This document shows, in pieces, positions 8,879 to 18,411 of a DNA stretch of 64,000 bases. The notes beneath the pieces are model-generated. The model was given only the letters and a program-made list of their open reading frames with translations, ran no database searches and was not told the origin of the DNA. How positions within the stretch are numbered: the stretch's first letter is position 1; every line of letters begins with the position of its first letter. Source of the DNA: Nostoc sp. NMS2 (lineage in GTDB: Bacteria; Cyanobacteriota; Cyanobacteriia; Cyanobacteriales; Nostocaceae); NCBI RefSeq assembly GCF_017115105.1, contig NZ_JABXKH010000167.1:62001-126000 (forward strand). Direction: 5' to 3'. The position numbers were made by a program, and so were the translations under genes.

Positions 8879-11650
8879 CTATCCCAACTGATTTGAGATC
8901 GCGCTGACATCAACAGCTAACTTTTTGCCCAACTTGAGCAACTGAAGACACTGATTATCTCCTTCATTCCCAAGGCTAGTAATACACACCGGCGCTATCT
9001 GACTGTGCAGACAACTAAAATAGAGTTCTTGCGATCGCTGTAGGGAAATGTCAATATTTAGTTGATCCCCGACATCAATCAATCTCTCTAATAGCTGGAT
9101 ATCTGCATTAAAACTACCATTGGCATCGTGCAACAATTGCCAAAGCGATCGCGCAATTAACTGTTCTAACATCTGCCTACCGTCGGGAATATTCAGCCGA
9201 CAACGCAGATGTTTTGCTTCAGTAGCGATCGCTTCCAATTCTAGTATGTGACTCCAACTCTTTTGGGAATCAGCGATATCTTGCTCAAGCGATCGCAATG
9301 TCATTAGACAGCGATGTCCTAAAGCAATATCGGCTGCCACCTGCAACTCTTGTGGTACTGCTATTTCATCACGATGAAACGCCATCAGCACCCCATAATT
9401 ATCACGGTAGGCTTGGGTATACAACTGTCCTAAACGTGTCAGTGTTTCCTGACTAAGCAGTCGCATAATTCGGTGGCGTTCTTCAGCAAATAGATTTTGC
9501 AAGCTGAAAGCTTCTTCGCCAAATAGCTGTGTCATCGCCAAGATAGTATGAGCCGCACTAGCTTGTTTTAGTGCCCCAAACAGCTTTTCTTTTAATTGGC
9601 TGTAGTCACGCCGCCCGGTAAATTGTTGAATGCAGCAGTGGAAATCCCAGCCTCCCAAATGCAGAACCGCAAATACCAAATGCTCACTTTCCCAAGTAAT
9701 CTCTGATACTAGCTTTAAACTTCCAACAGCCAGAGTTAGCGATCCCATGCGTTGCAGTTGGTAATCTAGCTCATTAGCAGCGTAGCAATAAACTTTTTTG
9801 TGGTAACGCTGAGACTGTTTGTCAGCCACATCTTTTCTAGGCAAAGAATTGTGCGTCTGTGCTGGTTTCTGATTATTAAACAGGGAAGTAATAGCGTAAT
9901 GGGCTGCTACTTGCTTAAAGCCCAGCTGGGCAGTTAACACGAGTTGCCGATAAATTTCCGCACCGTGTTTGAATTCATCCACATTACTGGGGGCTAAACC
10001 AAGACGTTTGACGAAGCCTTTTTCCAACTGCACACCAGCCACTTCCCCTGCCAATTCCAAAGCACGGGCGGCGTAGCGCAGAATTTGCGTCCCCTCTGGA
10101 CGAGAAATTTCTTCAAAAAACCAGCCGCAACTAGTGAACATCAACAAAGAGTGACGCTGCATTTCTAACAGACGCAAAGCGTCTACTTGTTCGGCTGCTG
10201 TTAGTTTGTGGGTTTGATGACGGGCGAGGAAACGGTTAACATTACCAGCAGAGCGATCGCGCATTACTTGGATATATTCATCTCGTGTTTGCCAGGGATC
10301 GCGAAATAACTGCCTACCATGTTCCTCATACACATCAGTTAGTTGATCCCGCAGCCAATTTAGGGCATCCCGCAAGGGACGACGCCATTTTTGATGCCAA
10401 ACACCGCCTTCTCCACCGCAACCACAGTCATCTTCCCATCTGCCGACACCGTGGGCGCAACTCCAGGCTGTGACTGACTTTAATTCCACTTCCCAGCCGG
10501 GAGAATTTAAGCTCAGGTAGTGGGCGAAGTTCGTTACCGTCCAACCTTGTTGAGGAAACTCTTTAGTAAAGGCATAAGCTAAGGTTTTCTCTGTTCCCTT
10601 CTTGTGATGTCCGAAGGTTTCCCCATCTGTCGCCACAGAGATTAACTGTGTTGGCCGATGATCCCCACGCACTGCCGAACCTATCCGTCCGGCAAAGTGA
10701 CTGGAGTTATAAACGACATCACTAAAACCCATGTCCCGCGATATCGGGCCATCGTAGAAGAAGATATCAATGTAGGGGAGGGAGACGCGATTAATCGCCT
10801 CTGTACTAGGGAGTGGGGAGTGGTTACTATCCCCATTCCCTACTCCCAATTCCCTACTCCCTTCTTTGATCGTACTCAGAGGTGAAGATGAAGTGTCTAG
10901 TGTGGGCTGCAAATAACAACGATAGGGACGGGTAGAATCAATCTGACTACCACCGACTTCGATCCATTCAGGATGGGGATGATCTGGAGTCGGGAGGGGA
11001 CGGCAACGCAGGGCTTGAGACGGTGCAAGGACAATGAAGCGAATCCCCTCAGCAACAAGAGCTTCTAGGGTGGCGTAGTCTACAGCAGTTTCTGCTAGCC
11101 ACATCCCTTCGGGATCGCGGCCAAAGCGGGAGCGGAAATCTTCTTTACCCCAGCGAATTTGGGTATATTTGTCGCGCTCGTTCGCCAGAGGCATGATGAT
11201 GTGATTGTATACTTGCGCGATCGCATTGCCATGACCATGCAGGCGATCGCTACTCTTGGCATCTGCCTCTAAAATGCGCTGATAAACCTCCACATCGTAG
11301 CGTTCTAGCCACGACATCAGCGTTGGGCCAATATTAAAACTGAAATACTCATAATTATTGACGATCCTCACCACTTCGCCTTGGTCATTTAAGACTCTGG
11401 CAAAGGCATTTGGACGATAGCATTCCCAGTGAATCCGCTCATTCCAGTCATGGAAAGGTGCAGCGCTCGGTTGGCGTTCAATTGCGTCCAGATAAGGGTT
11501 TTCCCTCGGTGGCTGGTAAAAATGACCATGCACCGTCACATAAACACCATTAGCCTTTCTCAGGGGATCGGTTTCTCTAGTGTTATTGGGATCTGAATGT
11601 AATGTTAACGTTGAGCCAGAGCTAGCTGGCATTTCAGCAGCAGAAGTCAT
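8879..11650 (-). CDS. Glycoside hydrolase family 57 / DUF3536 protein
   Basis: 923-residue cytoplasmic enzyme of the GH57-like group with a C-terminal DUF3536 domain, close to the usual length. The N-terminal catalytic-type part starts VYVTVHGHFYQPPRENPYLD and contains SFNIGPTLMSWLE, GMWLAETAVDYATLEALV (where the GH57 nucleophile Glu is expected) and VATDGETFGHHKKGTE. A Cys cluster (DCGCGGEGG) precedes the DUF3536 half. Relatives act on alpha-glucans. Residues about 253-283 are low complexity and are encoded by the GGGAGTGGGGAG-type intergenic repeat (10800-10890): homologues should lack this block. Start at MTSAAEMPAS; several nearby HIP1 sites fit the host chromosome. Confidence 0.88.
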   Translation of the reverse strand: MTSAAEMPASSGSTLTLHSDPNNTRETDPLRKANGVYVTVHGHFYQPPRENPYLDAIERQPSAAPFHDWNERIHWECYRPNAFARVLNDQGEVVRIVNNYEYFSFNIGPTLMSWLERYDVEVYQRILEADAKSSDRLHGHGNAIAQVYNHIIMPLANERDKYTQIRWGKEDFRSRFGRDPEGMWLAETAVDYATLEALVAEGIRFIVLAPSQALRCRPLPTPDHPHPEWIEVGGSQIDSTRPYRCYLQPTLDTSSSPLSTIKEGSRELGVGNGDSNHSPLPSTEAINRVSLPYIDIFFYDGPISRDMGFSDVVYNSSHFAGRIGSAVRGDHRPTQLISVATDGETFGHHKKGTEKTLAYAFTKEFPQQGWTVTNFAHYLSLNSPGWEVELKSVTAWSCAHGVGRWEDDCGCGGEGGVWHQKWRRPLRDALNWLRDQLTDVYEEHGRQLFRDPWQTRDEYIQVMRDRSAGNVNRFLARHQTHKLTAAEQVDALRLLEMQRHSLLMFTSCGWFFEEISRPEGTQILRYAARALELAGEVAGVQLEKGFVKRLGLAPSNVDEFKHGAEIYRQLVLTAQLGFKQVAAHYAITSLFNNQKPAQTHNSLPRKDVADKQSQRYHKKVYCYAANELDYQLQRMGSLTLAVGSLKLVSEITWESEHLVFAVLHLGGWDFHCCIQQFTGRRDYSQLKEKLFGALKQASAAHTILAMTQLFGEEAFSLQNLFAEERHRIMRLLSQETLTRLGQLYTQAYRDNYGVLMAFHRDEIAVPQELQVAADIALGHRCLMTLRSLEQDIADSQKSWSHILELEAIATEAKHLRCRLNIPDGRQMLEQLIARSLWQLLHDANGSFNADIQLLERLIDVGDQLNIDISLQRSQELYFSCLHSQIAPVCITSLGNEGDNQCLQLLKLGKKLAVDVSAISNQLG

Positions 11651-12092
11651 GTATATTTATCCAAAACAAAAAACTTGCAGTTGCACCGAAAGCATTGTGC
11701 ATAAACCTTTCTCCAATGGCTTAAACACAAAATCCGGTATAAACAACAACTATGGAATCCAACCAAATTTTTGACAAATCTTTCTCATTGTAGTGGGAAA
11801 TCTGCGTTATCGCACAGCCCTTTCCCTGAAGGCTCAAAGTAATTAGCCATTGAACAAAAACTCAGTTAGGGGTTTCCTTTTCTTCAGCGCCAATTAAAAT
11901 TTTAATTGTCTTTTAATATATTAAACCCCATTCTTGGTGTAATATTATGGCTCAAATTCATACTTTTGCAACAAAAGATTACAAAAACTCCTTAAATCGC
12001 AATCTTATTTTACATACACTATAGTGAACTGAAAACAGTACAATTTCTGAATTGGTCTACAGGTGGTTGAGAGTACCATATCGGAGTGATGA
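11651..12092. other. Intergenic divergent promoter region
   Basis: 442 bases between two divergently transcribed genes. No gene, RNA or strong repeat is visible. An AT-rich block at 11890-11960 is a plausible site for both promoters. Confidence 0.5.
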
Positions 12093-13268
12093 GTGAAAAT
12101 AATTTTTAATTCAACACTCCAAATTTTAAATTTAGGATTGCTCGCTGTGAATGATACCTTCAACCCAAAAGACCAAATGTCAACCAAAAACATTATTCTT
12201 TTCGTTTTATTACTGTTTATCCCAGTTTCCTTAGTAGCCCACTTTCTGGAGTGGGGAGAATTGATCGTTTTCATTACAGCTGGATTAGCAATTCTGCCCT
12301 TAGCAGCTTGGATGGGTACAGCCACAGAAGAAATTGCTGTGGTAGTTGGGCCATCATTGGGGGGCTTGTTAAACGCCACCTTTGGCAATGCTACAGAACT
12401 AATCATCGCTTTAGTAGCGCTGAACGCTGGGTTAATAGATGTAGTCAAAGCCAGTATCACGGGATCGATTATTAGCAACTTACTACTGGTAATGGGTTTT
12501 TCCATGCTTTTGGGAGGACTGCGCTACAAAGAACAGACATTTCAGCCAATTGTGGCGCGGGTGAATGCTGCTTCGATGAATTTGGCAGTGATTGCCATTT
12601 TGATGCCAACAGCGATGAACTATACCTCTCAAGGAATTAACCAAGAAACACTGCAAAATCTTTCTATTGCTGTTGCTGTAGTATTAATTCTGGTTTACGC
12701 CCTAACGCTGCTATTTTCAATGAAAACCCATTCCTATCTTTATGATGTGGGTGTAGCGGAGATAGAAGCAGAAGAAACCCCTCATGCTAAACCAAATATG
12801 ATGTTGTGGGTTAGCGTGCTGTTAGTATGTACCTTGCTAGTGGCAATTGAGTCAGAAATGTTGGTCGATTCTTTGGAGGTGGCCACATCTCAGCTAGGTT
12901 TGACGGCGCTGTTTACAGGGGTGATTTTGGTTCCCATCGTCGGTAACGCGGCTGAACACGCTACAGCAGTCACCGTGGCGATGAAAAATAAGATGGATCT
13001 TTCCCTTTCGGTAGCTGTGGGATCGAGTATGCAGATTGCTCTATTTGTCGCGCCCGTGTTGGTAATAGCAGGGCGGATATTGGGCCAACCAATGGATTTG
13101 GATTTCAAACCCTTTGAATTAGTAGCTGTGGTTGTGTCAGTGTTGATTGCCAACAGTATTAGTTCCGATGGTAAGTCCAATTGGCTTGAAGGCACTTTGT
13201 TATTAGCTGCTTATACAGTATTGGGGTTCGCCTTCTACTTCCATCCAGTTATGGAAAATATGGGGTAG
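12093..13268 (+). CDS. cax: Calcium/proton antiporter (CaCA superfamily)
   Basis: Inner-membrane Ca2+/H+ exchanger with about 11 transmembrane segments. The two inverted c-repeats of the CAX family are clear: GGLLNATFGNATELI in the first half and VGNAAEHATAVTVAMKN in the second, each carrying the acidic cation ligand; an acidic loop (IEAEETPH) separates the halves. It exports Ca2+ in exchange for protons. The frame opens with GTG preceded by GGAG at a good distance, giving 391 residues; GTG at 12147 and ATG at 12177 (MSTKNIILF) are alternative starts that give the more usual N terminus. Monocistronic. Confidence 0.9.
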   Translation: MKIIFNSTLQILNLGLLAVNDTFNPKDQMSTKNIILFVLLLFIPVSLVAHFLEWGELIVFITAGLAILPLAAWMGTATEEIAVVVGPSLGGLLNATFGNATELIIALVALNAGLIDVVKASITGSIISNLLLVMGFSMLLGGLRYKEQTFQPIVARVNAASMNLAVIAILMPTAMNYTSQGINQETLQNLSIAVAVVLILVYALTLLFSMKTHSYLYDVGVAEIEAEETPHAKPNMMLWVSVLLVCTLLVAIESEMLVDSLEVATSQLGLTALFTGVILVPIVGNAAEHATAVTVAMKNKMDLSLSVAVGSSMQIALFVAPVLVIAGRILGQPMDLDFKPFELVAVVVSVLIANSISSDGKSNWLEGTLLLAAYTVLGFAFYFHPVMENMG

Positions 13269-13473
13269 TTAGCAGTGCGTAGGCGTAGCCCGTTAGCCAT
13301 CGCACTTGATGATTTTAGATTTTAGATTCTTTTGGTTCATTGTTCCTCCACCCGCTTTTCCCCCTTCTACGTGACACCAATCCAAAATTTAAAATTTAAA
13401 ATCCAAAATCAGTTAATTACCCTCTTTTGCCTGGGACAGGAGAAAATAAGAACATATAAGAGCGATCGCCTGT

Positions 13474-14613
13474 ATGAGCTACTGCCTTAATCCCCATTGT
13501 CCCAAGCCTGAAAATCCTCATGATGTCAAGTTTTGCCGGACTTGCGGTTCTAAGTTACTCCTCAAAGAACGTTACCGTGCTATCAAACCAATCGGACAAG
13601 GTGGTTTTGGCAGAACCTTCTTAGCTGTGGATGAGGATAAACCTTCAAAACCACGCTGCGTAATTAAGCAATTTTATCCCCAATCTCAAGGCACTAACAC
13701 TCTGGCAAAAGCCGTAGAGTTATTTAACCAAGAAGCGGTGCAGTTAGATGAATTGGGCAAACATCCCCAAATTCCCGAACTCCTGGCATATTTTACCCAA
13801 GAAAACCGGCAGTATCTTGTACAAGAATTTATCGACGGGCACAACTTAGCTCAGGAATTGGCACATAGGGGTGCTTTCAATGAAACGCAAATTCGGCAAC
13901 TATTAAATGATTTATTGTCAGTTTTACAATTTTGTCATGCTAGACAAGTAATTCACCGCGATATTAAGCCAGAAAATATTATTTTACGTAGCGGCGATCG
14001 CAAACTAGTATTAGTAGATTTTGGGGCGGCGAAATCTGCCACTGGCGCTGCCTTAAATCAAACTGGTACAAGTATAGGTAGTCCAGAATATGTTGCCCCT
14101 GAGCAAATGAGAGGTAGGGCTGTTTTTGCCAGCGATATTTACAGCTTGGGTGCTACCTGTATTAATTTATTAACAGTGCGATCGCCCTTCGATTCTTATG
14201 ATACCAACAACGATACTTGGGTTTGGCAGCAATACTTGCAAACTCCTATCAGTAATCAGTTGAGTCACATTCTCAACAAAATGCTAGAAAGCATTCCCAT
14301 TCGGCGTTATCAAACAGTAGATGAAGTTCTCAACGACTTAAATCACCAATCGCAAGTAGCAGCTACGCCAGCGATAAAGCCAAAGTCTATCCCTCAATCA
14401 CCACCCAATTCTCCATCCACATTTGTATCGCCATCTCCTAGTCAAATTGATCTAGAACTAGAGGAAATGAAAACTCAATTTTTGGGTGGTAGCAAACCTC
14501 AACCAAATAAAATACAACCACCAATTTCCACATCTGGGCCTTCTAATAAAACTAAAATAGATGAAGAATTAGAAGAATTAAAAGCCAAATATCTTGGTAA
14601 TAACAACCCCTAA
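13474..14613 (+). CDS. Zinc-ribbon Ser/Thr protein kinase
   Basis: 379-residue Hanks-type kinase of the cyanobacterial class with an N-terminal four-Cys ribbon (CLNPHC then CRTCG). The kinase domain runs from about residue 33 to 295: glycine loop GQGGFGRTF, VAIK-like Lys in CVIKQFYP, HRDIKPEN with the catalytic Asp, DFGAAKS, and PEYVAPEQMRG. All catalytic residues are present. After a Pro/Ser-rich linker the tail holds two copies of a short motif, ELEEMKTQFLGG and ELEELKAKYLGN, probably docking or self-regulatory. It is cytoplasmic, with no transmembrane segment. A HIP1 site lies in the leader, eight bases before the start. Confidence 0.92.
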   Translation: MSYCLNPHCPKPENPHDVKFCRTCGSKLLLKERYRAIKPIGQGGFGRTFLAVDEDKPSKPRCVIKQFYPQSQGTNTLAKAVELFNQEAVQLDELGKHPQIPELLAYFTQENRQYLVQEFIDGHNLAQELAHRGAFNETQIRQLLNDLLSVLQFCHARQVIHRDIKPENIILRSGDRKLVLVDFGAAKSATGAALNQTGTSIGSPEYVAPEQMRGRAVFASDIYSLGATCINLLTVRSPFDSYDTNNDTWVWQQYLQTPISNQLSHILNKMLESIPIRRYQTVDEVLNDLNHQSQVAATPAIKPKSIPQSPPNSPSTFVSPSPSQIDLELEEMKTQFLGGSKPQPNKIQPPISTSGPSNKTKIDEELEELKAKYLGNNNP

Positions 14614-14798
14614 AATCAATAAAAAATAAAGAACCGCTATTATCCAATACGCTTGGGTTAAGCGCTACTTGTACAAAATTGTGGGTTTTTGAGACGCGAT
14701 AAATCGCCGTCTCTACAAGTGTTTTGGTCTTATCCTCCTCTCTTCCTCTGCGTTTTCTGCGCCTCTGCGGTACCCTGCGGGAAGCCGAAGCGTCTACG

Positions 14799-14830
14799 TA
14801 AAAAAAGTGACTCTGAAACTCAGAGCCACT
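14799..14830 (-). terminator. Rho-independent terminator of gnd
   Basis: Stem AGTGGCTCTGA / TCAGAGTCACT with a 3-base loop, one mismatch, followed on the minus strand by a run of seven T. It lies about 65 bases below the gnd stop codon. Confidence 0.8.
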
Positions 14831-14893
14831 TCTAAATCTGTATTTTGAAACTGACTAACCTTTCACAATATTCTGATACAGATATGCAAAAGT

Positions 14894-16324
14894 TTACTTC
14901 TTAGCTTCAGCAATGGGTACCCATTCAGTATGGAAACTTCCGGGCTTATCAAGACGCAGGTAGGTATGTGCGCCGAAGTAATCGCGTTGTGCTTGAGTTA
15001 GATTTTGAGGCAAGCGATCGCGGCGATAGCTGTCAAAATAATCCAAGGATGCGCTAAATGCGGGTACTGGAATTCCCAGTGTTGCAGCTGTCGCAATCAC
15101 TTCCCGCCAAGCAGTCTGTCTGTCGAGAATTGTCTGCTTAAATTCGGGAGCTAACAGCAAGTTAGGCAAAGCTGGATTTTCGCTAAAAGCCTTTTTAATC
15201 TTATTCAAAAAGCGAGCGCGAATAATACAACCACCTTTCCAAATCCGCGCCATTTCGCCCAAATCCAAATTCCAGTTATATGTTTTTGAAGCTGTGGATA
15301 GCAACGCCATCCCTTGAGCATAAGAACAGATTTTTGAGCAATAGAGGGCATCACGTACTTTATTGATAAAGTCCTTAGTTTGCCCGTCATACTTGCCACT
15401 GGGGCCTGTAAGGACTTTAGATGCTGCAACCCGCTCCTCTTTAATCGAAGATATAATCCGGGCATTAACTGCTGCTGTAATTGTGGGAATAGCAACTCCC
15501 AATTCCAATGCAGTTTGTACAGTCCAGCGCCCAGTTCCCTTTTGACCTGCTGCGTCAACAATCAAATCTACCAAGGGTCGATTTGTTTCTGGGTCAATAT
15601 ATGGGAAGATATTCTTCGTAATCTCAATCAAAAATGAATCGAGTTCATCGGTGGTGTTCCATTCAGCAAACACGTCATGTAACTGACTAGGATTTAATCC
15701 AGCGACATTTTTCAACAAGTCGTAGGCTTCAGCAATTAGCTGCATATCGCCATACTCAATGCCGTTGTGTACCATTTTGACATAGTGGCCAGAACCACCA
15801 GGGCCAATATAGGTCACACAAGGGCCATCATCGACTTGGGCAGCAATTTTGTTGAAAATTGGTGATAGGAACTCGTAAGAGCTTGTTGTACCTCCAGGCA
15901 TCAGAGAGGGGCCATTTAGCGCCCCTTCTTCACCGCCACTGACACCCATACCAAGATACCGAAGCCCTGCGGGTTCTAATTCCTGAGTGCGTCGTTCCGT
16001 ATCTTCAAACCAAGAGTTGCCACCGTCGATAATGATATCGCCTTCCTCTAACAAGGGTTTGAGTTGAGCAATCACCGCATCCACTGGCTTACCAGCTTGC
16101 ACCATTACTAGAATTTTGCGGGGACGTTCCAATAAGGCAACGAATTCTTCTAGAGTAAAGGCGGCTTTGACGTTCCTTCCTGGCGCACGCTGCGCCATAA
16201 ACGCATCCGTTTTTTCTCGGGAGCGGTTGTAAACTGCAATTGGGAAGCCATTGCGCTCCACGTTTAGAGCGATGTTCTCACCCATAACGGCTAATCCAAT
16301 CACACCAAAGCTTTGTAGTGTCAT
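14894..16324 (-). CDS. gnd: 6-phosphogluconate dehydrogenase, decarboxylating
   Basis: Oxidative pentose phosphate enzyme converting 6-phosphogluconate and NADP+ to ribulose 5-phosphate, CO2 and NADPH. I choose MTLQSFGVIGLAVMGENIA as the start: it gives 476 residues, the family norm, and puts the Rossmann GLAVMG at the N terminus; the frame stays open 34 codons further. Seen in order: VYNRSREKTD (NADP phosphate recognition), GGNSWFEDTERR, the signature MGVSGGEEGALNGPS, and catalytic HYVKMVHNGIEYGDMQ with Lys and Asn. In Nostoc this pathway supplies NADPH in the dark and in heterocysts. Monocistronic, with its own terminator. Confidence 0.96.
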   Translation of the reverse strand: MTLQSFGVIGLAVMGENIALNVERNGFPIAVYNRSREKTDAFMAQRAPGRNVKAAFTLEEFVALLERPRKILVMVQAGKPVDAVIAQLKPLLEEGDIIIDGGNSWFEDTERRTQELEPAGLRYLGMGVSGGEEGALNGPSLMPGGTTSSYEFLSPIFNKIAAQVDDGPCVTYIGPGGSGHYVKMVHNGIEYGDMQLIAEAYDLLKNVAGLNPSQLHDVFAEWNTTDELDSFLIEITKNIFPYIDPETNRPLVDLIVDAAGQKGTGRWTVQTALELGVAIPTITAAVNARIISSIKEERVAASKVLTGPSGKYDGQTKDFINKVRDALYCSKICSYAQGMALLSTASKTYNWNLDLGEMARIWKGGCIIRARFLNKIKKAFSENPALPNLLLAPEFKQTILDRQTAWREVIATAATLGIPVPAFSASLDYFDSYRRDRLPQNLTQAQRDYFGAHTYLRLDKPGSFHTEWVPIAEAKK

Positions 16325-16539
16325 AAAAAATTTCTGGCTAACTCTTGCAGATCCTTTACCTATAAGGGTAGTCCGATATTTTCCGTTCTCCCCTAAAGAA
16401 GACCTTAAGACTTGAATAAAGGGCAAAAATCCACAACTAACACGGATAATTAATTTTAAATTGTATCTAAATCAACAATTGACTGGCATAATTTGCAAAA
16501 TTGAAATAGTCAAAGGACGCAGTAAGGAGTAACCAAATA

Positions 16540-17277
16540 ATGCTGGCATTTGTCCTAGCTTTGGTGGTCGGTCTTGGTAGTTTAGCTATTTACATAGCAG
16601 CTTTCTTTTTTCCAGAAATCCACCGCAAGAATGACTTTATCTGGAGTGGCGTAGGACTTTTCTATGCTTTAGTCTTATGGGTGTTTGCACCACGCATTAC
16701 TGGAGGTTTGTTGCTGGGTCATGTGGCTAGTGTGGCTCTTTTAGTCTGGTTTGGCTGGCAAACTCTATCATTACGTCGCCAATTGACCCCCCAAGCACAA
16801 CAAACCCAAGTGCCCAGTGCTGAGACGGTAAAAACTGGCATTCAAGAACAGGTGAATAAGTTGTCCCTTCAGGAACGGCTGGGCCAGTTGCAAAAAGGTC
16901 TTGGTAGCACCTTCAGTGGCGCGAAAGACAAGGTGCAGCAGACTGTGAGTAAAAAAACACCCACAACGCCCAAACCTGAAGATATTATCTCTGTAATGTC
17001 AGAACAACCTGCTATTGAGATTATTGACAAAACTATTGTCATACCAGAACCACCAGCAGAGGAGACAGTTACTACCAACACCGAAGCAAAAACCGAGAGT
17101 GTACCAGAAGCGATTCCACCAAATCCCCCATCCTGGGAATTGGTGGAAGCAGCGCAACCAGATTTTGAAATTGAGGATAAGCAACCGATTTCTGTAGAAG
17201 AAATTGCGCCGGATGCGGTACTCGCTCCCCCAGCAGAAACGCCACCTGAAGAAATACCGCCTAATCAAGGTAATTAA
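16540..17277 (+). CDS. ycf66: Ycf66 family protein
   Basis: 245-residue protein beginning MLAFVLALVVGLGSLAIYIA with the second conserved block FIWSGVGLFYALVLWVFAPRITGGLLLGH (cut here as two recognisable stretches) that defines Ycf66, a family shared by cyanobacteria and plant plastids. Three transmembrane helices occupy residues 1-85; the remainder is a soluble, Pro/Glu/Thr-rich, probably disordered tail of 150 residues, which is variable in the family. Function unknown. A start ATG follows AAGGAG with good spacing. Confidence 0.93.
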   Translation: MLAFVLALVVGLGSLAIYIAAFFFPEIHRKNDFIWSGVGLFYALVLWVFAPRITGGLLLGHVASVALLVWFGWQTLSLRRQLTPQAQQTQVPSAETVKTGIQEQVNKLSLQERLGQLQKGLGSTFSGAKDKVQQTVSKKTPTTPKPEDIISVMSEQPAIEIIDKTIVIPEPPAEETVTTNTEAKTESVPEAIPPNPPSWELVEAAQPDFEIEDKQPISVEEIAPDAVLAPPAETPPEEIPPNQGN

Positions 17278-17282
17278 ATTCT

Positions 17283-17322
17283 GTGAAACCCAACATTAAC
17301 CTAATATAATGTTGGGTTTCAC
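17283..17322 (+). terminator. Terminator-like perfect hairpin after ycf66
   Basis: 16-bp perfect inverted repeat (arms GTGAAACCCAACATTA and complement) with an 8-base loop, starting 5 bases after the ycf66 stop. It lacks a long T run and shares its AAACCCAACA core with the repeat at 33290, so it may be a repeat-derived terminator. Confidence 0.6.
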
Positions 17323-17330
17323 TATTTCCA

Positions 17331-17750
17331 TCAGGCTATTTTAGGGCTGATTTCAAACGCTAATTCAGAACGATAGAAGCACACATCAAACGCTAAAAAG
17401 AAATTCATGTGTCCTAAAATTAATGGGGCGTTTCTATCTCTTGTCCAAGCAAAAGCTAGCTCTACTGCCGGAAATTGTTCAACATTCGCCATCAACACCA
17501 ATGCCCTCGCCTCAAACCTAGCCAGATTACCACCCAATGGAACGGAGAGTCTTTGACGTTCCCAAACTGCTCCCAGCCTTAACCCGATTTCGTAGGGCAA
17601 TACGTTGACAGTAGAACCAGTATCTAGCAAGCCTGATACACTTACAGAGCGATTCTGATAAGTTAAAATTAGCGGCAGATAAGGCAGCGTACTTAATGCA
17701 CCGAGTTCTGGGTTTACCTCAGTAAATGCTAATCTAACTTTATCAACCAT
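17331..17750 (-). CDS. Retropepsin-like aspartyl protease family protein
   Basis: 139-residue single-domain protein. The motif GLLDTGSTVNVLP is the DTG active-site loop of the retropepsin/DUF1758-type aspartyl protease fold, followed by ALVLMANVEQFP and LGHMNFFLAFDV, which resembles the family's second hydrophobic-hydrophobic-Gly element. Such bacterial proteins would dimerise to form the active site. The start overlaps the end of the upstream gene (17743-17961) by 8 bases, so the pair form a small operon, probably a widespread cyanobacterial two-gene unit. Function unknown. Confidence 0.75.
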   Translation of the reverse strand: MVDKVRLAFTEVNPELGALSTLPYLPLILTYQNRSVSVSGLLDTGSTVNVLPYEIGLRLGAVWERQRLSVPLGGNLARFEARALVLMANVEQFPAVELAFAWTRDRNAPLILGHMNFFLAFDVCFYRSELAFEISPKIA

Positions 17751-17961
17751 GTGTTGCCGCTTTTTCTTCTGCTAATGCCTTCGCTAAAACAGCAGCAGCT
17801 TCAAAAGAATCATATAAGCCAAGACTTGTTACTTTATCCTGAGCATCCAATAGGACTAAACTTGATTCCTTTAACAATTCAGCTGCCAGGAAATGTATTA
17901 ATAAGAGTTTATCAGTGTGGGATAATTTTTTAACTAGCGGTATGAGTTCGGTAAGAAGCAT
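17743..17961 (-). CDS. Small helical protein paired with aspartyl protease gene
   Basis: 72 residues, beginning MLLTELIPLVKKLSHTDKLLLIHFLAAELL. No catalytic motif. The N-terminal helical stretch resembles small cyanobacterial proteins encoded upstream of protease-like or PIN-domain genes. The 3' end overlaps the start of the DTG protein, so translation is probably coupled. Could be an antitoxin-like or adaptor partner, but that is only inferred from position. Confidence 0.65.
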   Translation of the reverse strand: MLLTELIPLVKKLSHTDKLLLIHFLAAELLKESSLVLLDAQDKVTSLGLYDSFEAAAVLAKALAEEKAATHG

Positions 17962-18040
17962 AAGTTAAGGCTTTAATGAATTTAGATAAATTTTAGAGCA
18001 TAGTTTGGGGAATGCTCTTAGCTAACTAGGAATAACAATT

Positions 18041-18307
18041 ATGAACATCCAACTTAAGGCGGAATACGAGCAATTTATACAAACCCGAATTGCTACAGGT
18101 AGATATGAAAATGCTGAAGATGTGATTGTTAAAGCATTGAAACTGCTGGAAGAATGGGAGAAAGGTTATCAGGAATGGGAAGAAGAAACCCAGAAAAAAA
18201 TAGCTGTTGGGCTTGCTTCTATTGAACGTGGAGAGGTAATAGATGGTGAAGTGGTGATGGCGCAACTATCAGATAAGTTACGCAAAGCGCGTGAGACTCA
18301 AGGGTAA
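18041..18307 (+). CDS. parD: ParD-like type II antitoxin, orphan
   Basis: 88-residue antitoxin. The N-terminal half (MNIQLKAEYEQFIQTRIATG then YENAEDVIVKALKLLEEW) fits the ribbon-helix-helix ParD/CopG fold that binds its own operator as a dimer; the C-terminal half, normally the toxin-binding arm, ends VMAQLSDKLRKARETQG. The stop TAA overlaps the ATG of a ParE-like frame by one base, the classic parDE arrangement, but that frame ends after 14 residues. The antitoxin is therefore left without its toxin. Confidence 0.8.
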   Translation: MNIQLKAEYEQFIQTRIATGRYENAEDVIVKALKLLEEWEKGYQEWEEETQKKIAVGLASIERGEVIDGEVVMAQLSDKLRKARETQG

Positions 18308-18351
18308 TGGAATATTTTATTGCCAAAGAAGCAAGCCAAGATTTAGGTTAG
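18307..18351 (+). pseudogene. ParE toxin remnant (first 14 codons only)
   Basis: The frame starts at the ATG that overlaps the parD stop and reads MEYFIAKEASQDLG before a TAG. This is the start of ParE/RelE-type toxins of this family (xYFIAxEASQDLxEI). Nothing further downstream resembles ParE: the next 60 bases are AT-rich leader of the following gene. The toxin was lost by deletion rather than by a point mutation alone. Confidence 0.7.
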
Positions 18352-18411
18352 GGTCATAAGTCTCTTTCTTGTATTAAAGTTAAAAATTGGAAAATCAGGA
18401 GAAATTAGGTA

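Noticed and set aside
18026-18265. 79-codon minus-strand frame
   Set aside because: It is the antisense shadow of parD, rich in Phe and Ser as such shadows are.
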